Below are positions 1 to 5,141 of a stretch of DNA of 5,141 nucleotides, one piece after another (the stretch's first letter is position 1; each line of letters starts with the position of its first letter). The position numbers and the translations under genes were made by a program. The stretch covers positions 1 through 5,141 of the forward strand of contig JALAGK010000361.1 in assembly GCA_022712475.1 (NCBI GenBank), written 5' to 3'. Under the pieces are notes generated by a model. The model saw only the letters and a list, made by a program, of their open reading frames with translations, had not been told where the DNA came from and made no database searches. The stretch is from Enterobacteriaceae bacterium. GTDB lineage: Bacteria > Pseudomonadota > Gammaproteobacteria > Enterobacterales > Enterobacteriaceae.

Positions 1-3000
1 GGTTACAAGGTGCGTTTTAACGACCATGTCAGTGATAACACCATGGTTAAGTTGATGACTGACGGTATCTTACTTGCTGAAATTCAGCAGGACAGACTGC
101 TGATGCAGTACGACACCATCATCATCGACGAAGCGCATGAACGCAGCCTCAATATCGATTTCCTGCTCGGTTACCTTAAAGAACTGTTGCCGCGCCGCCC
201 GGATCTGAAGGTAATTATTACCTCAGCGACTATCGATCCGCAGCGCTTCTCTCGTCACTTCAATAACGCGCCGGTCATAGAGGTATCAGGTCGTACCTAT
301 CCGGTAGAAGTACGCTATCGCCCGGTAGTGGAAGACGCTGACGACAGCGAGCGCGACCAGCTCCAGGCCATTTTTGACGCCGTAGATGAACTCGGGCGTG
401 AAGGTCCGGGCGATATCCTCATCTTCATGAGCGGTGAGCGCGAAATCCGCGACACCGCAGATGGGTTAATGAAGCTTGACCTGCCGCATACCGAAGTGCT
501 GCCACTGTATGCACGTCTCTCAAATAGCGAGCAAAATCGCGTGTTTCAGTCTCACAGCGGGCGGCGCATTGTGCTGGCGACCAACGTAGCTGAAACCTCG
601 CTTACCGTGCCGGGCATTAAATATGTAATTGACCCCGGCACCGCGCGCATCAGCCGCTACAGCTTTCGCACCAAGGTTCAGCGTCTGCCGATAGAGCCCA
701 TTTCCCAGGCCTCGGCCAACCAGCGTAAAGGACGCTGTGGGCGTGTGTCGGAAGGTATTTGTATCCGTCTTTATTCTGAAGATGACTTCCTGTCTCGCCC
801 GGCATTTACCGACCCGGAAATACTGCGTACCAACCTGGCATCAGTTATTTTGCAGATGACAGCGCTGGGATTGGGCGATATCAGCGCCTTCCCGTTTGTG
901 GAAGCGCCGGACCAGCGCAATATCCAGGACGGCGTGCGCCTGCTTGAAGAGTTAGGTGCTATCCGCCAGGCCGACGAACGCGAAGGTTATCGCCTGACCG
1001 AGCAGGGCCGTAGTCTGTCGCGCCTGCCGGTTGACCCACGCCTGGCGCGTATGGTGCTGCAAGCGCAGTCCCACGGCTGCGTGCGTGAAGTTATGATTAT
1101 CGCCGCGGCGCTGTCCATTCAGGACCCGCGCGAGCGCCCGCAGGATAAACAGCAAGCGTCTGATGAAAAACATCGTCGTTTTCACGATAAAGATTCGGAC
1201 TTCCTTGCCTGGGTTAATCTGTGGAACTACCTCCAGGAACAGCAAAAAGCGCTTTCCGGTAATCAGTTCCGCCGTCAGTGCCGCACCGAGTTTCTTAACT
1301 GGCTGCGGGTACGCGAATGGCAGGATATCTATACCCAGTTGCGCCAGGTCGTAAAAGAACTGGGCATTCCCGTTAACAGCGAACCGGCGGACTACCGCGC
1401 CGTGCACTGCGCGCTGCTTACCGGCCTGTTGTCGCATATCGGTATAAAAGATGCCGATAAGCAGGAATATACCGGCGCCCGTAACGCGCGTTTCTCCATT
1501 TTTCCCGGCTCTGGTTTATTCAAAAAACCACCCAAATGGACAATGGTCGCTGAACTGGTTGAAACCAGCCGTCTGTGGGGCCGCATCGCCGCTCGCATTG
1601 AGCCTGAGTGGATTGAACCGTTGGCGCAGCATTTGATTAAGCGTTCCTGGAGCGAACCACACTGGGAACGCGGGCAGGGCGCGGTAATCGCCAGTGAGAA
1701 GGTGACGCTCTACGGGCTGCCGATTGTGGCGGCACGCAAGGTGAATTACAGCCATATCGACCCGGCATTATGCCGTGAGCTGTTTATTCGCCACGCGCTG
1801 GTCGAGGGCGACTGGCAAACCCGCCATGCGTTCTTTAAAGATAACCAGAAACTGCGCGCGGAAGTGGAAGAACTGGAACACCGCTCGCGTCGTCGTGACA
1901 TCCTGGTTGACGATGAATCGCTGTTTGAGTTTTATGACCAACGTATAGCGCATGACGTTGTTTCTGCGCGCCATTTCGACAGCTGGTGGAAGAAAGCCAG
2001 CCGCGAAACGCCAGACTTGCTCAACTTTGAAAAGAGCATGTTGATTAAAGAAGGTGCGGAGAAGGTCAGTCGACTGGATTACCCGAACTTCTGGCACCAG
2101 GGCAACCTGAAACTGCGCCTGAGTTATCAGTTTGAACCCGGCACCGACGCTGACGGCGTGACGTTGCACATTCCGCTTCCTCTGCTCAACCAGGTGGAGG
2201 ACAGTGGTTTTGAGTGGCAGGTGCCCGGCATGCGTCGCGAGTTGATTATCGCGCTGATTAAATCGCTGCCTAAACCTGTGCGCCGTAACTTTGTGCCTGC
2301 GCCAAACTACGCTGAGGCATTTTTAGGGCGCGCCACGCCGCTGGAGATGCCGCTGCTTGAAAGCCTTGAACGTGAGTTGCGTCGAATGACGGGCGTGAGC
2401 GTTGATCGTGATGCCTGGCAATGGGATGCGGTGCCCGATCATCTGAAAATGACATTCCGAGTGGTGGATGAGCGCAATAAACCACTGCGCGAGGGCAAGA
2501 ACCTTGAGGCACTCAAAGGCGGCCTGAAAGATAAAGTCCAGGAGACGTTATCTGCGGTGGCAGATGACGGCATTGAACAGAGTGGCCTGCATATCTGGAG
2601 CTTTGGCGCCTTGCCGGAAAGCTACGAGCAAAAGCGCGGTGGTTACAAGGTGAAGGCATGGCCTGCGCTGGTGGACGAAAAAGACAGCGTGGCCATCAAG
2701 CTTTTTGATAACCCACAGGAGCAACAGCACGCCATGTGGCGGGGTCTGCGCCGTCTGCTATTACTGAATATTCCGTCGCCGATTAAGTATCTGCACGAGA
2801 AATTGCCAAATAAAGCCAAGCTGGGGTTGTACTTTAACCCGTATGGCAAGGTGCTGGATCTGATTGATGACTGCATCTCTTGCGCGGTGGACAAGCTTAT
2901 CAATGAATCCGGCGGGGCGGTGCGTGATGAGGCGGGTTTTGCCCGTTTGCATGAGAAAGTGCGCGCCGAACTTAACGATACGGTAGTGGATATTGCTAAG

Positions 3001-3441
3001 CAGGTTGAGCGTATTTTGAGCACGGTATTTAGCATTAACAAGCGTCTGAAAGGACGCGTGGATATGACTATGGCGCTGGGCCTTGCGGATGTAAAAACGC
3101 AGATGGCGGGGCTAGTCTACCGGGGCTTTGTGACTGGCAACGGCTGGCAGCGCCTGGCAGATACCCAGCGCTATTTGCAGGCCATTGAAAAGCGGCTGGA
3201 GAAAATGGCCGTTGATCCTCATCGTGACCGTGCGCAGATGCTGAAAGTTGAGCAGGTACAACAGGCATGGCGGCAGTGGCTGAACAAACTGCCGCAAACG
3301 CGTCAGGACGATGACGAGGTTCAGGCTGTACGCTGGATGATAGAAGAGTTGCGGGTAAGTTACTTCGCCCAGCAGCTTGGAACGCCGTATCCCATTTCCG
3401 ACAAGCGTGTGCTGCAGGCAATGGAGCAAATTAGCAGCTAA
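1..3441 (+). CDS. hrpA: ATP-dependent RNA helicase HrpA, DEAH-box family, 5'-truncated by the window
   Basis: Cytosolic DEAH/RHA-type helicase that uses NTP hydrolysis to remodel RNA; E. coli HrpA is known to act on stalled or collided ribosomes. The frame is open from base 1 and ends in TAA, giving 1146 visible residues against about 1300 for E. coli HrpA, so roughly 150 N-terminal residues with the Walker A motif are off the left edge. The GTG at position 10 is an internal valine codon, not a start. With base 1 as codon 1, visible motifs are TDGIL (20-24), DEAH (43-46, nt 127-138), SAT (75-77), FMSGE (142-146), motif V TNVAETSLTVPGI (from 194) and motif VI QRKGRCGR (241-248). Winged-helix and ratchet regions follow (about 260-400), then an OB-fold (about 474-540, containing FSIFPGSGLFKKPPKW), then the long HrpA-specific C-terminal DUF3418 region (about 555 to the end). 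No frameshift or missing visible motif is seen. Identity is very secure; domain borders are approximate. Confidence 0.97.
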   Translation, partial: GYKVRFNDHVSDNTMVKLMTDGILLAEIQQDRLLMQYDTIIIDEAHERSLNIDFLLGYLKELLPRRPDLKVIITSATIDPQRFSRHFNNAPVIEVSGRTYPVEVRYRPVVEDADDSERDQLQAIFDAVDELGREGPGDILIFMSGEREIRDTADGLMKLDLPHTEVLPLYARLSNSEQNRVFQSHSGRRIVLATNVAETSLTVPGIKYVIDPGTARISRYSFRTKVQRLPIEPISQASANQRKGRCGRVSEGICIRLYSEDDFLSRPAFTDPEILRTNLASVILQMTALGLGDISAFPFVEAPDQRNIQDGVRLLEELGAIRQADEREGYRLTEQGRSLSRLPVDPRLARMVLQAQSHGCVREVMIIAAALSIQDPRERPQDKQQASDEKHRRFHDKDSDFLAWVNLWNYLQEQQKALSGNQFRRQCRTEFLNWLRVREWQDIYTQLRQVVKELGIPVNSEPADYRAVHCALLTGLLSHIGIKDADKQEYTGARNARFSIFPGSGLFKKPPKWTMVAELVETSRLWGRIAARIEPEWIEPLAQHLIKRSWSEPHWERGQGAVIASEKVTLYGLPIVAARKVNYSHIDPALCRELFIRHALVEGDWQTRHAFFKDNQKLRAEVEELEHRSRRRDILVDDESLFEFYDQRIAHDVVSARHFDSWWKKASRETPDLLNFEKSMLIKEGAEKVSRLDYPNFWHQGNLKLRLSYQFEPGTDADGVTLHIPLPLLNQVEDSGFEWQVPGMRRELIIALIKSLPKPVRRNFVPAPNYAEAFLGRATPLEMPLLESLERELRRMTGVSVDRDAWQWDAVPDHLKMTFRVVDERNKPLREGKNLEALKGGLKDKVQETLSAVADDGIEQSGLHIWSFGALPESYEQKRGGYKVKAWPALVDEKDSVAIKLFDNPQEQQHAMWRGLRRLLLLNIPSPIKYLHEKLPNKAKLGLYFNPYGKVLDLIDDCISCAVDKLINESGGAVRDEAGFARLHEKVRAELNDTVVDIAKQVERILSTVFSINKRLKGRVDMTMALGLADVKTQMAGLVYRGFVTGNGWQRLADTQRYLQAIEKRLEKMAVDPHRDRAQMLKVEQVQQAWRQWLNKLPQTRQDDDEVQAVRWMIEELRVSYFAQQLGTPYPISDKRVLQAMEQISS

Positions 3442-3448
3442 CACACGT

Positions 3449-3457
3449 GGAGAAGGA
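3449..3457 (+). promoter_or_regulatory. Shine-Dalgarno sequence of the gene at 3466
   Basis: GGAGAAGGA ends eight bases before the ATG at 3466, an almost ideal spacing. It lies in the 24-base gap after the hrpA stop. It favours this ATG over the in-frame ATG at 3475 or GTG at 3472, which would be spaced too far from it. Its quality indicates that the gene is translated independently rather than only by coupling to hrpA. Confidence 0.8.
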
Positions 3458-3465
3458 AAGCAGGC

Positions 3466-4269
3466 ATGAAGGTGATGCATCGGGTACTGGCGGGTATGTT
3501 TGGACTGGCAGAGCCTGCATTTGCCTCTGTGTGTGCTGATCCACAGGAGACGACCAGTAACGTATTTATCCTCAGCAACGCGCCCCGGCCGCAAGGGCGC
3601 GTTGCTGCGTTTGTGGTGTCAGAAAAAGGCACCGACAGCGACGGGTACAGCACTTTTCACTATCAGTTTGACCGCTGCGGCACCCTGAGTACCGCGAGTT
3701 CAGTGATTTATCGTGACTACGGCGCCACACAAATGAGGGCGCGCGGCGCAGCGAAATCTCACCGCGATGGTTGGCAGGCACAGGAGTCGATGGCCGTGAC
3801 GGTGCAGGGCGCGCGGTTAACCCATGGTAACAGCGATATTCGTTATGACACGGATGAACTGGGGCGCATAGCACGCAGGCTCGAGCTCTTTGAGATTGAC
3901 GGTAGCCCGGGAAAAAACCACACAACGTACCGTTTTGACAGCCAGCATCGGCTTATTCGCGCGCAAACAACCAGCACCCATTCCTTTTTTGACGAAACGC
4001 GTGAGTTTACTTATGACAATAACGGCAGGCTGGTACGGGTAAGCAGCGCGAAAGGCACCTTGCAGTTGATGTGGCATGAAGACGGGCGCTGGCTTAGCAG
4101 TAAGCGCGAGGTAAACCATCCTTACAGCGTGCAGGAGACGGTGCGCGTGTGTGAAAAATGGGATGAGCGTAACAATTGCCTTCGGGGGAGTGTTTCTGAG
4201 ACCGAGAAATACGCGCGTGAGTCGCTGCAAACCCGCTATGCGTTCACCCAGGCTTTTCAGTATGACTAA
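3466..4269 (+). CDS. Uncharacterised, probably exported protein with degenerate YD-type repeats
   Basis: A complete 267-residue protein that I do not recognise as a named gene. The N-terminus has basic residues (K2, H5, R6), a short hydrophobic stretch (7-15) and a plausible signal peptidase I site AFA|S after residue 20, suggesting Sec export to the periplasm. The stretch is short and is followed by E16-P17, so export is likely rather than certain. C23 is not in a proper lipobox because V22 precedes it. The mature part contains spaced units of the form aromatic-x-[YF]-D-x-x-G-x-[LI]: about 64-75, 125-137 (RYDTDELGRI), 154-166 (YRFDSQHRLI), 181-192 (FTYDNNGRLV) and a weaker one at 201-212, as in YD/RHS beta-hairpin repeats. 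Cysteines are at 23, 71, 229 and 238; the last two flank WDERNN and could form a disulfide. This ending recalls the E. coli YnfC (UPF0257) family from memory, but I cannot confirm homology. It is much too short for an RHS toxin shell. The start is set by the strong Shine-Dalgarno sequence. Only 24 bases separate it from hrpA, so co-transcription is likely. Molecular function is unknown. Confidence 0.85.
   Translation: MKVMHRVLAGMFGLAEPAFASVCADPQETTSNVFILSNAPRPQGRVAAFVVSEKGTDSDGYSTFHYQFDRCGTLSTASSVIYRDYGATQMRARGAAKSHRDGWQAQESMAVTVQGARLTHGNSDIRYDTDELGRIARRLELFEIDGSPGKNHTTYRFDSQHRLIRAQTTSTHSFFDETREFTYDNNGRLVRVSSAKGTLQLMWHEDGRWLSSKREVNHPYSVQETVRVCEKWDERNNCLRGSVSETEKYARESLQTRYAFTQAFQYD
3573..3607. 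repeat. Perfect 13-bp GC-rich inverted repeat inside a coding region
   Basis: CAGCAACGCGCCC at 3573-3585 is exactly the reverse complement of GGGCGCGTTGCTG at 3595-3607, with a nine-base spacer that begins with the palindrome CGGCCG. The pairing stops at the next outer base pair (T3572/C3608). It lies about 107 bases into the exported-protein gene and encodes roughly residues 36-48. The RNA would form a very stable hairpin. No T-run follows on either strand, so it is not a typical intrinsic terminator. A role in mRNA stability or translation is only a possibility. Confidence 0.75.
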
Positions 4270-4298
4270 AGCAGGCTTCGCAAGTGCGAAGCCTGCTT
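4269..4298. terminator. Hairpin between convergent genes, probable bidirectional terminator
   Basis: AAGCAGGCTTCGC (4269-4281) pairs perfectly with GCGAAGCCTGCTT (4286-4298) around the four-base loop AAGT, giving a 13-bp stem. The left arm begins on the last base of the TAA stop of the + strand gene, and the right arm ends four bases before the stop codon of the - strand transporter gene. The U-tracts are short in both directions (TTG on +, TTTAG on -), so efficiency may be moderate. The position between two converging genes strongly supports a shared terminator. Confidence 0.8.
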
Positions 4299-4302
4299 GC
4301 TA

Positions 4303-5141
4303 TCAGGCGCGGTGTGACTGCGTGCGGATATCTTGTTCCTCTGGCATCGCCTGTCTGCGGATAGCAAAGAAAATGGCTATCAGGGAAATCATTACCGTCA
4401 CGCTCATATACCAGGCAACCGGCGTCCAGTCACCACCAGAGCTGGCAAGCAGTCCGGTCGCAATGAGCGGCGCGGTACCACCTGCGAGCGCGGCACCTAT
4501 TTGATAGCCAAGCGTAATACCGGTATAGCGTACATTGGCATGGAAAATCTCTGAGCACAGGGTGCCCAGTACCGCCGTTACCGGTGCCCACAGGACACCA
4601 AAAGCGATGACCGTTGCCAGCATGATGCCCCAGGTGGTGCCGGTATCCAGCAGGGTAAACCAGGGCACGATAAAGAGACCTATCAGCACCACGCCCGTCG
4701 CGTACATGCGTTTGCGGCCAACCTTGTCAGACAACAGCCCCATCAGTGGGATCATGAGCGTTGCCACCAGCGCGCCAAGCGTGACCGACTCCAGCGCTTG
4801 GGCGCGTTCATAGCTCAATGTATTTGTGGCATAGCTTACGACAAACGTTGAGAAGATATAAAACGGTGCGGTTTCCACAACCTTCAGGCCAGCGGCAATC
4901 AGCACTTCGCGCCAGTGGTACTTCAACGTATCGCGCAAGGGGGCTTTACTCTCCTGGCCGCTGCGCTTAACTTCTCTGAATTCCGGGGTTTCATCGATAT
5001 CGCGGCGGATCCAAAGTCCTAATAGCACCAGGACAGAGCTGAGCACGAAGGGAATACGCCAACCCCAGGACAGAAACTGCTCTTCGCTAAAAAGCGTCAT
5101 CATAGAGACCATGAATGTCGCCATCAGCATACCGATAGTCA
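4303..5141 (-). CDS. MFS transporter, metabolite:H+ symporter (MHS) type, N-terminus beyond window
   Basis: Inner-membrane secondary transporter. Relatives include ShiA (shikimate), KgtP (2-oxoglutarate), ProP (proline/betaine) and YhjE (unknown), which import small solutes with protons. The frame is open to the right edge and ends in TGA (complement of 4303-4305), leaving about 278 C-terminal residues of a family usually 430-470 long. The ATG at 5130 is probably an internal Met. Numbering from that Met, I see the end of TM5 (1-14), the conserved WGWRIPF entry to TM6 (22-43), a charged loop with DETPEF (46-51), TM7 (74-103) carrying the in-membrane acid E86, TM8, the MFS signature loop GLLSDKVGRKR (131-141, nt 4708-4740), TM9-TM10 (143-196), VRYTGITLGYQ leading into TM11 (200-230), TM12 (235-258) and a short polar tail ending HRA. 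The loop and the WGWR and VRYTG blocks fit the MHS group. The substrate cannot be told from this half. It converges on the + strand genes, and its promoter is outside the window. Confidence 0.9.
   Translation of the reverse strand, partial: TIGMLMATFMVSMMTLFSEEQFLSWGWRIPFVLSSVLVLLGLWIRRDIDETPEFREVKRSGQESKAPLRDTLKYHWREVLIAAGLKVVETAPFYIFSTFVVSYATNTLSYERAQALESVTLGALVATLMIPLMGLLSDKVGRKRMYATGVVLIGLFIVPWFTLLDTGTTWGIMLATVIAFGVLWAPVTAVLGTLCSEIFHANVRYTGITLGYQIGAALAGGTAPLIATGLLASSGGDWTPVAWYMSVTVMISLIAIFFAIRRQAMPEEQDIRTQSHRA

Noticed and set aside
1..12. The 12 bases at the left edge recur exactly at 2641-2652
   Set aside because: Both copies encode Gly-Tyr-Lys-Val within HrpA, and each belongs to a conserved part of the protein. 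A shared 12-mer from the same four codons is coincidence, not a repeat element.
10..12. GTG as the start of hrpA
   Set aside because: The frame is open upstream of it, and the residues before and after belong to the helicase core, after the missing Walker A motif.
952..1437. 161-codon open frame on the - strand within hrpA
   Set aside because: It lies wholly antisense to a strongly conserved helicase region, has no recognisable family, and is explained by codon bias of the sense gene.
3530..3536. Lipoprotein lipidation at C23 of the exported protein
   Set aside because: The residues before the cysteine are A-S-V, and valine at -1 does not fit a lipobox, which needs Gly, Ala or Ser there.
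3112..3594. 160-codon open frame on the - strand spanning the hrpA end and the next gene start
   Set aside because: It runs antisense across two supported genes and their Shine-Dalgarno sequence, and shows no recognisable domain.
5128..5130. ATG as the start of the transporter
   Set aside because: The frame stays open to the window edge, and starting here would omit the first four to five membrane helices of the family.

Overview
The window looks like ordinary chromosomal DNA of a gammaproteobacterium, most likely a member of the Enterobacterales. The main reason is the first gene, whose product closely follows, from memory, Escherichia coli HrpA along its whole visible length. Base composition and codon use look even and moderately GC-rich across all three genes. 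I cannot name the genus. I see no RNA gene, insertion sequence, CRISPR array, origin or attachment site.

Layout. Positions 1-3441 (+) hold most of hrpA, a DEAH-box RNA helicase. Its first roughly 150 codons, including the Walker A motif, lie off the left edge. After only 24 bases, behind a good Shine-Dalgarno sequence, comes a complete 267-residue gene (3466-4269, +). It encodes an unrecognised, probably exported protein with several degenerate YD-type repeat units; its far C-terminus is reminiscent of the YnfC lipoprotein family. Inside its early coding region is a perfect 13-bp GC-rich inverted repeat (3573-3607). A 13-bp hairpin (4269-4298) fills the 33-base gap before a convergent gene. 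That gene (4303 to beyond 5141, -) encodes an MFS transporter of the metabolite:H+ symporter type (ShiA/YhjE/KgtP-like); its N-terminal part lies off the right edge.

How the parts relate. hrpA and the small exported-protein gene probably share a transcript, because the gap is short and no separate promoter is evident. Nothing in the sequence ties the helicase functionally to the exported protein. The transporter is a separate, opposing transcription unit, and the shared hairpin would stop both. In E. coli K-12, as I recall it, ydcF and aldA follow hrpA, so the segment downstream of hrpA is a site of gene-content difference. I found no convincing new multi-gene system. The least explained items are the repeat protein and the strong hairpin within its gene.
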